A DNA stretch of 64,000 nucleotides from Prochlorococcus marinus str. MIT 9314. GTDB taxonomy: Bacteria > Cyanobacteriota > Cyanobacteriia > PCC-6307 > Cyanobiaceae. Both the position numbers and the translations under genes were made by a program. Under the pieces are notes generated by a model. That model did not search any database. It had not been told where the DNA came from and saw only the letters and a list, made by a program, of their open reading frames with translations. Location of the stretch: NCBI RefSeq assembly GCF_000760035.1, contig NZ_JNAO01000013.1, positions 329,050-393,049 of the forward strand. Reading direction: 5' to 3'. Shown here piece after piece: positions 27,671 to 37,587 of this stretch (position 1 is the stretch's first letter; the number at the start of each line of letters is the position of its first letter).

Positions 27671-28900
27671 TTATCCAATACTTACGTTTTTTTTCCCTTT
27701 TTTAATTTCTTGCTTAACAAAAAGTCTGGCCCAATTGTCTACTTCAAGAATATCCTCCAATTCGGGACTCAAATTCAAATTCTCCATATGTGATTCACAA
27801 GCTTTACTTATAAATGTTGGAATTTCTTGAAAAGAAATTTTTTCTTTAAGGAATTGTTCAACAGCCATTTCATTAGCAGCATTTAAGACTGCGGGCATAG
27901 TCCCAGAAGATTTTCCTGCGGCATAGGCAAGTCCCATACATGGATATTTAAACTCGTCTGGCTTTTTAAAAGTTAATTTTCCAATTTCACTTAGGTTTAA
28001 TCTTTTCCAATTTGTTTTAAATCTTTCAGGCCAACTCATCGCATATAAAATGGGTAGTTTCATATCTGGCCAACCTAATTGAGCTAATACTGAAGAATCT
28101 TCCATCTCAATCATTGAATGAATAATACTTTGAGGATGGATAACTATTTCGATATTTTCGTAAGAGGTCCCAAATAAATAATGAGCTTCTATAACTTCTA
28201 ATCCTTTATTCATAAGAGTTGCAGAATCTACAGTTATTTTTTTTCCCATATCCCAATTAGGATGTGAAGTTGCATCTTCAACTGTGACATGCTTTAAATC
28301 CTCAACGGCCCAATCTCTGAAAGCACCACCAGAAGCTGTTAAATGTATGGCTTTTAAACCTTTAGGTATCTCTCCTGTTGAAAAATCTGCATTTTCATAA
28401 TTGGGTAATCCTTGTAAACATTGAAAGATGGCAGAGTGTTCTGAATCAGCAGGTAAAAGCCTACTATTATTTTTCTTTAATGCAGGAATAACAATTGGCC
28501 CTGCCGCAATTAAAGTTTCTTTGTTAGCAAGTGCAATATTTTTCCCCGCACTAATTGCTGACATTGTTGGGATTAAGCCTGCACAGCCTACTATCCCTGT
28601 AACCACAGTATCTGCCTTATCCCATGCTGCAACTGCGTTAATCCCCTCCTTTCCACTCAAAACCAAGGGAGCACTATCTAAATCTAAGTTATTAATATTA
28701 TCTTTTAAATCTTCTATAAGATTTTCATCCTCAATCGCAACTACTTCTGGTTTATGTGTTTTAACTTGTTCGGTTAATAAATTAATATTTCTTCCTGCCG
28801 AAAGAGCTACCGCTTTAAACTTATCAGGCTGCTCACAAGCTATTTCGAGAGTTTGAGTCCCAATTGAACCAGTAGAACCGAGCACAGTAATGTATTTCAA
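27671..28900 (-). CDS. dxr: 1-deoxy-D-xylulose 5-phosphate reductoisomerase
   Basis: 409 residues. NADPH site [14 protein letters not shown] (8-21), [12 protein letters not shown], metal site [17 protein letters not shown], and [10 protein letters not shown]. It catalyses the committed step of the MEP pathway, giving 2-C-methyl-D-erythritol 4-phosphate for carotenoids, phytol and quinones. Full length. About 80 bases separate it from cysS upstream on the same strand. Confidence 0.97.
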   Translation of the reverse strand: MKYITVLGSTGSIGTQTLEIACEQPDKFKAVALSAGRNINLLTEQVKTHKPEVVAIEDENLIEDLKDNINNLDLDSAPLVLSGKEGINAVAAWDKADTVVTGIVGCAGLIPTMSAISAGKNIALANKETLIAAGPIVIPALKKNNSRLLPADSEHSAIFQCLQGLPNYENADFSTGEIPKGLKAIHLTASGGAFRDWAVEDLKHVTVEDATSHPNWDMGKKITVDSATLMNKGLEVIEAHYLFGTSYENIEIVIHPQSIIHSMIEMEDSSVLAQLGWPDMKLPILYAMSWPERFKTNWKRLNLSEIGKLTFKKPDEFKYPCMGLAYAAGKSSGTMPAVLNAANEMAVEQFLKEKISFQEIPTFISKACESHMENLNLSPELEDILEVDNWARLFVKQEIKKGKKNVSIG

Positions 28901-28982
28901 TTTTCTCTGATATTTCTAATATCTTCCCATTTAAAGGTGTATTTAAAAAACAAAAATTTCAAATTGGTTTTTTTCTTAAAAT

Positions 28983-30452
28983 TTAGACCCTTATCCATGT
29001 TGTTATTTCCTTTGATTGATCAATAAGTTCAATACCTTTTTCTTTTAACAAATTCCTAATTTCATCGGCCTTCGTATAATTCTTTTCTTTTTTTGCTTTC
29101 AATCTTTCATTAATAAGCATTGATATTTCTTCTTCTTTTATCTTACTTTCTTTTACTAAAACCTCTTTTCTAAGACCAAGTACCTCAGTCAACTTTTCAA
29201 GAGTTTTGAAATTCTCAAGTAAAAAGAATTTTTCATTTAGGTCTATTTTAAAACCTTCGACCCTTTGAAATTGGTTTAAAAAGTTTTTTAATGGTTTTGC
29301 TAAATCGTAAATAATTGCAATAGCACCTGCTGTATTAAGGTCATTTCCAAGAGCCTCAGAAAATTTAAGCTTTTTTTGAGATAATTCAAAGCTTATTTTC
29401 TCTTTATATTCGTCTTCGATAGATTCATTCTTATCAATAGATTTAAAAGCATCTTTTGTAAGGTCCAAAAAAGAAAGGGCTACATTAATGTTTTTCCAAG
29501 CTTCTGAAGCACTCCTTAAAGCTTCTTCAGTAAAATCAAGTGGTTTTCTATAATTCACAGTCATAACAAAATATCGCAAAGTCATAGGGCTTATACCTGA
29601 CTTAATTAGCTCTCTGATAGTTTTAAAATTTTTAAGGGATTTACTCATTTTTTGCCCATTTACATTGACCATCCCATTGTGTAACCAATAGTTCGCTAGC
29701 TTTTTGCCATTGGCTGCTTCTGATTGGGCGATTTCATTCTCATGATGTGGGAAAATCAAATCAGAACCACCTAAATGAATATCGATAGTATCTCCTAATT
29801 CATCTTTAACCATCGCCGAACATTCAATATGCCATCCTGGCCTACCTTTACCCCATGGCGAATCAAAAAATGGTTCATCATCTTTAGCTTTTTTCCATAG
29901 CGCAAAATCTTGCGGATTAAGTTTTTTACTATTTTCTTCTTTAACCATTCTTCCTTGCTGATTGATATTTTGTTCTTGTAAATTTTGATTACTTAACTTT
30001 CCATAATTTTTATTTTTGAAAACAGAATAATAAACATCTCCATCCCTCGAGTATGCATAACCTTTGTCCTCAAGGATTGTTATGAAGGAGCAGATATTGC
30101 ATATATGATTCGTTGCTCTTGGCATGCTATCCGGACGCATTATCCCTAAAGAATCCATATCTTTATGAAATTCAATGATATTTTTTTCAGATACTTCCTT
30201 CATTGAACTGCTTTCTTCTTTCGCTCTTTTTAAGATCTTGTCATCAATATCTGTAAAATTTTGAACATACTTCACTTTGAAATCACTGTAAATTAAAAAT
30301 CTTCTCAATACATCCCAAGCGATATAACTTCTGGCATGACCAAGATGACATAAATCATAAACAGTTACCCCACAACAATAAATTTTTACTACATCATCAA
30401 TAGGCTTAAAAACCTCAACTTTTTTGCTTAAAGTATTAAAAAGTTTGATCAT
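28983..30452 (-). CDS. cysS: Cysteinyl-tRNA synthetase
   Basis: 489 residues. The zinc/HIGH region is CCGVTVYDLCHLGHARSY (about 27-44), GWHIECSAM supplies further Zn ligands, and KMSKSLKNF is the KMSKS loop. The C-terminal DALR-type helical domain is present. It charges tRNA-Cys. It lies 24 bases downstream of polA on the same strand and may share its transcript. Confidence 0.97.
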   Translation of the reverse strand: MIKLFNTLSKKVEVFKPIDDVVKIYCCGVTVYDLCHLGHARSYIAWDVLRRFLIYSDFKVKYVQNFTDIDDKILKRAKEESSSMKEVSEKNIIEFHKDMDSLGIMRPDSMPRATNHICNICSFITILEDKGYAYSRDGDVYYSVFKNKNYGKLSNQNLQEQNINQQGRMVKEENSKKLNPQDFALWKKAKDDEPFFDSPWGKGRPGWHIECSAMVKDELGDTIDIHLGGSDLIFPHHENEIAQSEAANGKKLANYWLHNGMVNVNGQKMSKSLKNFKTIRELIKSGISPMTLRYFVMTVNYRKPLDFTEEALRSASEAWKNINVALSFLDLTKDAFKSIDKNESIEDEYKEKISFELSQKKLKFSEALGNDLNTAGAIAIIYDLAKPLKNFLNQFQRVEGFKIDLNEKFFLLENFKTLEKLTEVLGLRKEVLVKESKIKEEEISMLINERLKAKKEKNYTKADEIRNLLKEKGIELIDQSKEITTWIRV

Positions 30453-30476
30453 CTTAAAATAAGTATTTCATAAGGT

Positions 30477-33407
30477 TTATTTTGTCTCCATCCAATTGTC
30501 TCCAATTCCAATATCAACTAAAAGAGGCACATTTAATTTTACACAATCTTCCATAGTCTTCTTTACTAATTTCGTCGTAATTTCCAAAGAATCTGGTTCA
30601 ACTTCAAACAATAATTCATCATGCACTTGTAAAAGCATTTTTGCAGGAACATTCATTTCTATGAATTTTTTATTTAGTTGAACCATTGCAATTTTAATAA
30701 TATCTGCACTTGAACCCTGAATTGGGGCATTGGCTGCGGCTCTTAGTGACTGTGCTTCCATGCCAGCTCTTCTTGCGGATTGCAAGTCAATTTCGTAAGG
30801 ATCTTTTCCTATTAGTCTTCCAAGTCCATTTTTATCAAACTTAAATTCTCTTTTTCGACCAAAAATTGTTTTTACATAACCTTTTGATAAGGCAAGCCTT
30901 TCTTGCAGTTCAAGAAATTTGAAAATTTTTGAATATCTTTCTTTGTATTTTATTAGGAATTCTTTTGCTTCTGGAGTACTTACTCCTGTTGAACGGGCAA
31001 ACTTTTTTATCCCCATACCATAGATAACTCCGAAATTTATTGTTTTCCCAACTCTCCTTTCATCAGAAGAAATTTCTTCTTTCTCAAAAATTAATCTTGC
31101 AGTCAAAGAATGAATGTCATCATTTTTATGAAATGCATTTATTAGTATTTCTTCATCAGCTAAGTGAGCGAGTATTCTTAATTCGATCTGAGAATAATCA
31201 GCTGATAAAAGTTTCCAATTTTTTTCAGGCAAGAATGCTTTTCTGATTCTCCTACTAAATTCAGTCCTAACCGGGATATTTTGAAGATTAGGATTGCTAC
31301 TACTTAGTCTCCCAGTCGCTGTAGCAGCTTGATTAAAGTTTGTATGAACTCTTCCCGTCTTTTCGTTAATAAGATTTGGAAGAGCATCAATATAGGTGCT
31401 AAGTAATTTGCTAAGAGTTCTATGTTTTATTAAATGTTGGATTATTTCATGTTCATCGACTAATCTTTCCAGAACTACTGCATCTGTACTCCATCCTGTT
31501 TTTGTTTTACGTGATTTTTTCTTATCCAAATTTAATTTTTCAAATAAGATCTCACCAAGCTGTTTTGGTGAAGATAGATTGAAACTCTCCTCTGCTAACT
31601 CATAAACTTTACTTTCAATATCTTCTAAGGTACTCTTTAATTCTTTTGAGAGTTTATCCAAATAAGGGATGTCGATGGTTATGCCATTCATTTCCATTTG
31701 TGACAATACCGGCTCTAAAGGCAGCTCGATTTCTTCGAACAATTTGATTAATTCATCTTTTTCCTTTGAAAAACTTTCTTTAAAAATTTTGACAATCTTA
31801 AAAGTTAGAAAAACATCATAACCGCAGTAAATACTTGCTTCATCAATATCAACAAATGAAAAGTCTTTATTTTTTCCAACTGTGTCCTTAAATGAAGGAG
31901 GCTTAAATCCAAATAATCTAAAACTAATTTCACTTAACCCATGTTTCTCCTGATTATTAAGAAGGTAGTCTGCTAACAAGGTGTCAAAGGTTACGCCTTT
32001 AAGATCAAGTCCATGATTAAAAAATATTTGCCTATCAAATTTTGAATTTTGGAGTGCCTTTTCTTTCTTTGGATCTTCTATCCAATTTCTTAACTTTGAG
32101 AAAACATCTTCTATTGATAATTGATTGGAGGTTTCCTTTTTTGTTTGATGACCAACAGGTATATAAAATAAATCATCATTTTCTTCTCCAAGACATAACC
32201 CTATCCCAACAAGTTCCGCATCAATTGGATTCAAACTATTGGTCTCTGTATCTAAAGAAACTATTTGATTAGTCTTGTCTAATCTTTGAATTAATTTATC
32301 AAGTAATTCGAAATCATTTACAACAGTTACGTTGATTTTAGGGATTTTATTTTCACTATTTTCTAATTCATTATTGCCTGCAACTTTTGGTGTCTTCTCC
32401 TCCTCTTTAGCTACATTATTTTTGTCAAAACCACCTTTGCTGAAAGTTGAATTAAAAATATCAATTTGTCTAAGTAGTGTTGATAGTTCTAATTTTTTCA
32501 GTGACTCTGAAAGTAGTTCTTGATTTATATTTTTTAATTCATAACCATTACTTAAAATTAAAGGCACTTCAGTATTTATTTTTGCTAAATCCCTAGAAAG
32601 AAAAGCATTATGTTTATCGTTTCTTAGCTTTTCTATAACTGAACCTTTGATGAATCCTTTATATTTCTTATCGTTGTTCTGCTGAATCTTGTCCAAAGCC
32701 TGATAGATTCCATCAAGCGTGTCGTTCTCTTTTAGTAGATTAATTGCAGTTTTTGGACCTACCCCTTTAATACCTGGAATATTGTCAGAACTATCACCAG
32801 TTAGGGCTTTAAGATCAACTACTCTTTCTGGCGCAACACCTAATTTTTCTTTTACTCCATTTTCATTCATAAGAGTTGGATTTCCACTTTTCGCATATGG
32901 ACCACCACCCATATAAAGTACATAAATATCTTTTTGATCATCTACTAATTGAAATAAGTCCCTATCTCCAGAAAGAATATTCACGCACCATCCTTTAGAA
33001 GAAGCATCATTTGCAATTGTGCCTAGGAGATCATCTGCTTCGTATCCTGGAGATTTAAAAATTGGTAAATTAAGGCTTTCTTCTAAGATGATTTCTAGTT
33101 GTTCAATATCCTGAAAAAAAACATCTGGTGCCACATCTCTATTGGCCTTATAATTTGGATCTAATTCATGTCTGAAAGTTGGTTTTTCGGTATCAAACGT
33201 AATACAAACACCCTCAGGACTAATATTTTTGCAATTATCCAGAAGACTTTTTAGGAATCCATAAGTGACACTTGTTGGAAATCCCTCTTTGGTAGTTAAC
33301 CCTCCATCAATCCCTTTGCTAAATGCATAGAAGCTTCTAAAAGCAAGTGAGTGGCCATCGACTAAAAGTAAAATTGGTTTTTTAGAGTTTTCAGATTTTA
33401 AACTCAT
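30477..33407 (-). CDS. polA: DNA polymerase I
   Basis: 976 residues with three domains: 5'-3' exonuclease (about 1-310: LLLVDGHSLAFRSFYAFSKG, SPGYEADDLLGTIA, LTGDSSDNIPGIKGVGPKTA); 3'-5' exonuclease (about 355-560) with the DEDD residues visible in SLDTETNSL and NSKFDRQIF; and polymerase (about 570-976) with LLSADYSQIELRILAHLADE, DERRVGKTINFGVIYGMG and LLQVHDELLFEV. It does gap filling and Okazaki-fragment maturation. Proofreading residues look intact. Its start overlaps the upstream MFP gene by 4 bases. Confidence 0.97.
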   Translation of the reverse strand: MSLKSENSKKPILLLVDGHSLAFRSFYAFSKGIDGGLTTKEGFPTSVTYGFLKSLLDNCKNISPEGVCITFDTEKPTFRHELDPNYKANRDVAPDVFFQDIEQLEIILEESLNLPIFKSPGYEADDLLGTIANDASSKGWCVNILSGDRDLFQLVDDQKDIYVLYMGGGPYAKSGNPTLMNENGVKEKLGVAPERVVDLKALTGDSSDNIPGIKGVGPKTAINLLKENDTLDGIYQALDKIQQNNDKKYKGFIKGSVIEKLRNDKHNAFLSRDLAKINTEVPLILSNGYELKNINQELLSESLKKLELSTLLRQIDIFNSTFSKGGFDKNNVAKEEEKTPKVAGNNELENSENKIPKINVTVVNDFELLDKLIQRLDKTNQIVSLDTETNSLNPIDAELVGIGLCLGEENDDLFYIPVGHQTKKETSNQLSIEDVFSKLRNWIEDPKKEKALQNSKFDRQIFFNHGLDLKGVTFDTLLADYLLNNQEKHGLSEISFRLFGFKPPSFKDTVGKNKDFSFVDIDEASIYCGYDVFLTFKIVKIFKESFSKEKDELIKLFEEIELPLEPVLSQMEMNGITIDIPYLDKLSKELKSTLEDIESKVYELAEESFNLSSPKQLGEILFEKLNLDKKKSRKTKTGWSTDAVVLERLVDEHEIIQHLIKHRTLSKLLSTYIDALPNLINEKTGRVHTNFNQAATATGRLSSSNPNLQNIPVRTEFSRRIRKAFLPEKNWKLLSADYSQIELRILAHLADEEILINAFHKNDDIHSLTARLIFEKEEISSDERRVGKTINFGVIYGMGIKKFARSTGVSTPEAKEFLIKYKERYSKIFKFLELQERLALSKGYVKTIFGRKREFKFDKNGLGRLIGKDPYEIDLQSARRAGMEAQSLRAAANAPIQGSSADIIKIAMVQLNKKFIEMNVPAKMLLQVHDELLFEVEPDSLEITTKLVKKTMEDCVKLNVPLLVDIGIGDNWMETK

Positions 33408-34465
33408 TTTTTCTTCTTAGCCCAAGGTGGAATATCAATAAAGATTTGCTCTCCAGGTTCTAATCCATCAATGACTGAAGTTTTATTTCCACTACTAATA
33501 CCAATTTCGATTTTTTCAAATTTGGGAGAATTGTTTTTATCAACTTTCAAAATTCCTTTTTCACCTTTTTCAGTGACAATAGAAACTGTTGGTACTAAGA
33601 TTTTTTCTTCATTACCTTCGACTCTAAATTCAAGATCTGCAGTCATTCCAATTTTAATTTCTTCAGAAATATCTTTAAAATTTAAAGTTACTTCGAATGA
33701 GGTTACATTATTATCTTTTACAGCTCTTGTAGCTATTTTGTTTACTATGGCACTATATTTTTTTGAGGGATAAGCCTCAATTCTTACTGAGGCTTCTTGA
33801 CCTATTTTTATTCTGCCAATGTCACTCTCAGGAACTTTAGCAACAATTTCTAGGCCCTCAGATAGTTCAAAAATAAAGTTTTTGGTTTTAGGGTCTGAAC
33901 TTAAGTTTGTACTTGGTGAGACATAAGATCCTATCTCAGCATATTTTGCAGTTATCTTTCCTCCATAAGGAGCTTTAATTAGATAGAAACTTTTTTCAGC
34001 TTTTGCATCATTAAGTTTTGCGCTACTAATGTTGTAGTTATTTTTATAACTTTCATAGTCTTCTTTACTTACCGCGCCTTCTTGATATAAATATTCCCTT
34101 CTTAAAAATTCAGATTTTTGTTTTTCTACATTTAATTCAAGTTCTTCAATTTTATAGATAAAGTCTTCATCATCAAGAGAAGCTAAAACCTGATCTTTTT
34201 TTACATGATCGCCCTCATCTACTTTGATTTCTTTTATTACGCCTTGCTTCCGAGGCCCAATATTGCTTGTCCTTATTGCTTTTACTTCACCACTAGTATT
34301 AATTGAATCTGAGAGGATTCCTTTTTCAACTTGAACTACAAAATCAGAAATATCTTTTGACTTATTTTTCTTGAAGGAATTGGTTATAAAAACGAAAAAT
34401 ATAGCTAGAGAAAGCAATATAATTCCACTTCTTAGATTTATATTTTTTTTTATTAAATCAAGCAT
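33404..34465 (-). CDS. HlyD/RND-type membrane fusion protein
   Basis: 353 residues. An N-terminal membrane anchor (about 12-31: GIILLSLAIFFVFITNSF) is followed by a lipoyl half-motif (KEIKVDEGDHVKKDQVLASL), a coiled-coil hairpin (about 95-155), a second lipoyl half (APYGGKITAKYAEIGSYVSP) and a beta-barrel domain. It would link an inner-membrane ABC or RND pump to the outer membrane; DevB-type glycolipid or drug export is typical. No pump gene is adjacent, and its stop overlaps polA, an unusual partner. Confidence 0.85.
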   Translation of the reverse strand: MLDLIKKNINLRSGIILLSLAIFFVFITNSFKKNKSKDISDFVVQVEKGILSDSINTSGEVKAIRTSNIGPRKQGVIKEIKVDEGDHVKKDQVLASLDDEDFIYKIEELELNVEKQKSEFLRREYLYQEGAVSKEDYESYKNNYNISSAKLNDAKAEKSFYLIKAPYGGKITAKYAEIGSYVSPSTNLSSDPKTKNFIFELSEGLEIVAKVPESDIGRIKIGQEASVRIEAYPSKKYSAIVNKIATRAVKDNNVTSFEVTLNFKDISEEIKIGMTADLEFRVEGNEEKILVPTVSIVTEKGEKGILKVDKNNSPKFEKIEIGISSGNKTSVIDGLEPGEQIFIDIPPWAKKKK

Positions 34466-34609
34466 TTCTTTTTAAAAGCAGAAGTAGAGAATATTTAGGA
34501 ACTAAATAAATAATCAAGACGATTATAATTAACTTATCCAAGATTGGTTAAGTAAATACTATATTACTAGAAGATGTTTTCTTGATAATTTTTCCATAAA
34601 TTTTTTCAA

Positions 34610-35701
34610 ATGTTAAAAGCAGGTATTATTGGATTACCAAATGTTGGAAAATCAACTCTATTTAATGCACTTGTAGAAAATGCTAAGGCCCAAGCGGCTA
34701 ATTTTCCCTTTTGTACTATAGAACCTAATAAAGGCATAGTTTCAGTCCCAGATCAAAGGTTACAAGAGTTAGGTGATCTAAGTTCTAGCCAAAATATTAT
34801 CCCAACAAAAATCGAATTTGTAGATATCGCAGGACTAGTAAAAGGAGCCAGTAAAGGTGAGGGTTTGGGAAATAAATTTTTATCAAATATTAGGGAGGTT
34901 GATGCAATAGTTCATGTTGTGAGGTGCTTTGAAGATAGTGATGTAATTCATGTTTCCGGTAAGGTAGATCCCTTGGATGACATTGAGATAATTAATCTGG
35001 AATTGAATTTAGCTGATTTATCTCAACTCCAAAAAAGAAGAGAAAGAATTAAAAAACAGGTTAGAACTAGTAAAGAAGCAGCAAAAGAACATAATTTACT
35101 AGAAAAAATTGAAGAAGAGCTACAGAAAGGTCTTTCAGTTAGATCAATATCTTTGAGTGAAGAAGAAAATTTAATAATTAAGCAACTAGGCTTCCTTACT
35201 GCTAAACCAATTATTTACGCAACAAATTTGAATGAAAATGATTTGGCTGAAGGTAATGATTTCTCATCAAAAGTTCAGAGTTTTGCAACCAATGAGAATA
35301 CAGAATGTATAAAAATATCAGCGCAAGTCGAATCAGAATTAATAGAGTTAGAACCAGAAGATAAAAAAGATTACCTTATTGGTTTAGGAGTAGAAGAAGG
35401 GGGATTAAGTTCTTTAATTAGATCAACATATAAATTATTGGGATTAAAAACTTATTTCACCACAGGAGAAAAGGAGACAAAAGCATGGACTATAAAAGAT
35501 GGTATGACTGCGCCACAGGCAGCAGGAGTAATTCATACTGATTTTGAAAAAGGATTCATAAGGGCTCAGACTATTTCGTATCAAAATTTAATTGATTCAG
35601 GTTCAATTGCTAATGCAAAAACTAAAGGTCTTTTAAGAAGTGAAGGTAAGGAATATATTGTTAATGAAGGTGATGTAATGGAGTTCTTATTTAATGTTTA
35701 G
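34610..35701 (+). CDS. ychF: YchF-type ATP/GTP-binding translation-associated protein
   Basis: 363 residues. Obg-family G domain with P-loop GLPNVGKSTLFNAL (8-21), FVDIAGLVKGASKGEGLGNK (G3) and the atypical G4 NLNE (YATNLNEND) that shifts specificity toward ATP. A coiled coil and the C-terminal TGS domain (FTTGEKETKAWTIKDGMTAP) follow. YchF binds ribosomes and affects stress responses. Full length; divergent from the MFP gene. Confidence 0.96.
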   Translation: MLKAGIIGLPNVGKSTLFNALVENAKAQAANFPFCTIEPNKGIVSVPDQRLQELGDLSSSQNIIPTKIEFVDIAGLVKGASKGEGLGNKFLSNIREVDAIVHVVRCFEDSDVIHVSGKVDPLDDIEIINLELNLADLSQLQKRRERIKKQVRTSKEAAKEHNLLEKIEEELQKGLSVRSISLSEEENLIIKQLGFLTAKPIIYATNLNENDLAEGNDFSSKVQSFATNENTECIKISAQVESELIELEPEDKKDYLIGLGVEEGGLSSLIRSTYKLLGLKTYFTTGEKETKAWTIKDGMTAPQAAGVIHTDFEKGFIRAQTISYQNLIDSGSIANAKTKGLLRSEGKEYIVNEGDVMEFLFNV

Positions 35702-35709
35702 TAAATCTC

Positions 35710-35868
35710 TTAAGGCTTACTATTTTGCTTTTTGAGTTTAAATTCAAAAAATGAAACTATCAAAATTAAGACACATCCTAAGCAACTTCCTATTAACCCA
35801 AAAACAATGGTTGTAAAGCCATCATCGTAGCCATATTGTAATTGTGGTAAGTGAGGGGGTATTGGCAT
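35710..35868 (-). CDS. Small single-span membrane protein, 52 residues
   Basis: Minus-strand ORF of 52 residues: short N-terminal segment (MPIPPHLPQLQYGYDDG), one membrane helix around residues 20-40 (FGLIGSCLGCVLILIVSFF) and a Lys-rich tail. Its ATG shares one base with the stop of the upstream 47-residue gene (TAATG), a sign of coupled translation. Small thylakoid or photosystem subunits look like this, but I do not recognise the family. Confidence 0.65.
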   Translation of the reverse strand: MPIPPHLPQLQYGYDDGFTTIVFGLIGSCLGCVLILIVSFFEFKLKKQNSKP

Positions 35869-36011
35869 TATTTTTCAACAGAATTTTCAATATCTTCCAG
35901 TAAATGTTTAGTTGATCTACTAAAACCATTTGTTTTTAAATAGTTTTGAGCCTCTCTAAATTTTTCAGCTACTCTTTTTGCATAAGGAGTATTCATGGAA
36001 TTTTGAGTCAT
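35868..36011 (-). CDS. Small soluble protein, 47 residues, coupled to the next gene
   Basis: ORF of 47 residues beginning MTQNSMNTPYAKRVAEKFRE, basic then acidic, helical, without a membrane span. The stop codon overlaps the start of the 52-residue membrane protein by one base. The coupling supports both ORFs as real. Function unknown. Confidence 0.6.
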   Translation of the reverse strand: MTQNSMNTPYAKRVAEKFREAQNYLKTNGFSRSTKHLLEDIENSVEK

Positions 36012-36173
36012 GTTGAAAGTGCGACTAATTTTATAATCTGATTTAGGTAAACCCTTGATAAGTATTCAAAAATACAAGAATATAAAAATAGGATTTTTTA
36101 CTTACTAAGAAATTTATTGTGAAAAGTTCTTGATTCTCCAAAATAAAGTTTTTTCAAATAAGAAAAATTGACA

Positions 36174-36455
36174 ATGACAAATATATTATTAATTCTTTTT
36201 TTTGCATTTATATTATTATTTTTTTATTCAAAACAAAATAGAGGGTTAGCCCAAAAAAAAACAATTAGTCCAACTTATGTTCCTTTCTTAAAGGAACAAG
36301 AATTTAATCCTGATATAAGTACTGATAATTGGGATTTACACAAACTTAGATTAGATAAATTTAAAAGATCACAATATAAGGGATTAACTTTCTTCGTAAG
36401 TTCAGAAAATAAAATTTACTATCTTTCGGAAGAAGGGGATAAGGTTTATTGCTAA
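36174..36455 (+). CDS. Membrane-anchored hypothetical protein
   Basis: 93 residues from the ATG at 36174 (an in-frame TTG lies 6 bases upstream). One N-terminal membrane helix (NILLILFFAFILLFFYS) is followed by a soluble part with RLDKFKRSQYKGLTFFVSSE and ending VYC. First gene of a run of three small membrane-protein genes on the plus strand. Not recognised. Confidence 0.6.
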   Translation: MTNILLILFFAFILLFFYSKQNRGLAQKKTISPTYVPFLKEQEFNPDISTDNWDLHKLRLDKFKRSQYKGLTFFVSSENKIYYLSEEGDKVYC

Positions 36456-36508
36456 CTGGTGAAATTAATTTTATAAATAAGAAAAGTAGATAGAAATTAT
36501 CAATATTA

Positions 36509-36760
36509 ATGAAGTATTTATTTTTATTATCAGAAAATTTCTATAGGTTTATCAAATGGGAGTGGAATACTTTAAAAAATCTAAGAAGAACAAAAAAAAA
36601 GAATTTTTTTCTAAGAGGATCATTTGTTTTATTTAGTTTATTCTCTATTCTTTTTTTAATATTTTCTCCTCCTATCGCTTTTGGATTGTTATTTGGAGAG
36701 GGATTGAAATTTAGTACTTTTTTTATTTGGATTTGGATTTTAAATTTAAAGTTTTTTTGA
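36509..36760 (+). CDS. Small membrane protein
   Basis: 83 residues: amphipathic basic N-terminus (about 15-35, KWEWNTLKNLRRTKKKNFF) and two hydrophobic stretches (GSFVLFSLFSILFLIFSPPI and FSTFFIWIWILNLKFF). Phe/Ile/Trp-rich, probably an integral thylakoid or inner-membrane protein. 53 bases after the preceding gene. Function unknown. Confidence 0.5.
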   Translation: MKYLFLLSENFYRFIKWEWNTLKNLRRTKKKNFFLRGSFVLFSLFSILFLIFSPPIAFGLLFGEGLKFSTFFIWIWILNLKFF

Positions 36761-36818
36761 AAATTTATGATTTATTTCACGAGATTATTTAAAGTTAAGA
36801 ATATAAAAAATTTACTTT

Positions 36819-37034
36819 ATGCCAAAAATATTCAAACAAAATAAGTTTGCTTTGTTGGGAGCAAATATATTTATAATTTTACTTTGGGTAACTATATCTT
36901 CCTTTTTGATGAATTCATTTCAAAGTGAAAATGCCCCATTTTATATATATAAAATTTCTTTTTTAATCAGATTCCTTCCTCCTATTTGGGTTACATGGTT
37001 CCTTTGGATAAAAAGAGGTGGTTTAAAAAGATAA
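36819..37034 (+). CDS. Small membrane protein
   Basis: 71 residues with two membrane segments (FALLGANIFIILLWVTISSF and FLIRFLPPIWVTWFLWI) and a basic C-terminus (KRGGLKR). It ends the three-gene run and is followed by a strong terminator about 95 bases later. Not recognised. Confidence 0.55.
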   Translation: MPKIFKQNKFALLGANIFIILLWVTISSFLMNSFQSENAPFYIYKISFLIRFLPPIWVTWFLWIKRGGLKR

Positions 37035-37127
37035 ATTACAAAAGCATTTTTACGGATTTACTATAAAAATAAATCAGTTAAGATCTGAAAGCTTACTTGA
37101 AATTTTCATTTAAGAATTAGGTAATTG

Positions 37128-37166
37128 AGAGATTGTTTTTAGCTAAGAAACAATCTCTTTTTTTTT
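37128..37166 (+). terminator. Rho-independent terminator
   Basis: AGAGATTGTTT pairs perfectly with AAACAATCTCT over a 9-base loop, followed by a run of T. It probably ends the 36174-37034 transcript. Confidence 0.88.
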
Positions 37167-37185
37167 ATAAATATTTTTTCTCATG

Positions 37186-37220
37186 AAAAAGTGCTTGTCA
37201 GTATCCCTATTGACAAACAC
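37186..37220 (-). terminator. Terminator of the minus-strand hli operon
   Basis: On the minus strand GTGTTTGTCA and TGACAAGCAC form a 10-bp stem with one G-U pair over a 10-base loop, followed by TTTTTC. It lies 23 bases after the stop of the last operon gene. Confidence 0.8.
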
Positions 37221-37242
37221 TCATGACGATCAATTTTAAAAA

Positions 37243-37422
37243 TTAAACAGGCAATCTATTATCAATTTCCACTACTCCAGAATCCATAAGACGGCCGATT
37301 TTAATAACTAAAGCCATATCTAGTCTTGAAAAGTCAGATTGATGGTTAGTTATCCAATCAAGTTCAGAAAGAGTTATAACTCCCAAAGTATTTACTTTAA
37401 GAAAAAGTAAGCCTAAGTTCAT
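37243..37422 (-). CDS. Small hypothetical protein, last gene of the hli operon
   Basis: 59-residue soluble protein (begins MNLGLLFLKVNTLGVITLSE) that starts one base after the stop of the upstream Hli gene. LDWITNHQSDFSRLDMALVI suggests a compact helical fold. It is the last member of a four-gene operon with three Hli genes, so it may act in the same light-stress response. I do not recognise the family. Confidence 0.65.
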   Translation of the reverse strand: MNLGLLFLKVNTLGVITLSELDWITNHQSDFSRLDMALVIKIGRLMDSGVVEIDNRLPV

Positions 37423-37423
37423 T

Positions 37424-37552
37424 TTAAAAAATTCCTGGGATTATCCATCCGAATAAGCCATAATTTACAACTAATGCAAATAAGCCCATCATTGCCATTC
37501 TTCCATTAGTTCTTTCGGCGTTTTGCCAGTAGGTTGTTTTTGAATTTTCCAT
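37424..37552 (-). CDS. hli: High-light-inducible protein (Hli), 42 residues
   Basis: 42 residues consisting almost wholly of one chlorophyll-binding helix with the CAB signature: NAERTNGRMAMMGLFALVVN (Glu and Arg form the helix-locking pair, Asn ligates chlorophyll), then YGLFGWIIPGIF. Hli proteins bind chlorophyll and carotenoid in the thylakoid membrane and quench energy during light stress or PSII repair. Confidence 0.92.
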   Translation of the reverse strand: MENSKTTYWQNAERTNGRMAMMGLFALVVNYGLFGWIIPGIF

Positions 37553-37587
37553 TTTTCTGATTTGTAGATTTGTTAAAAAGTAGGTTT

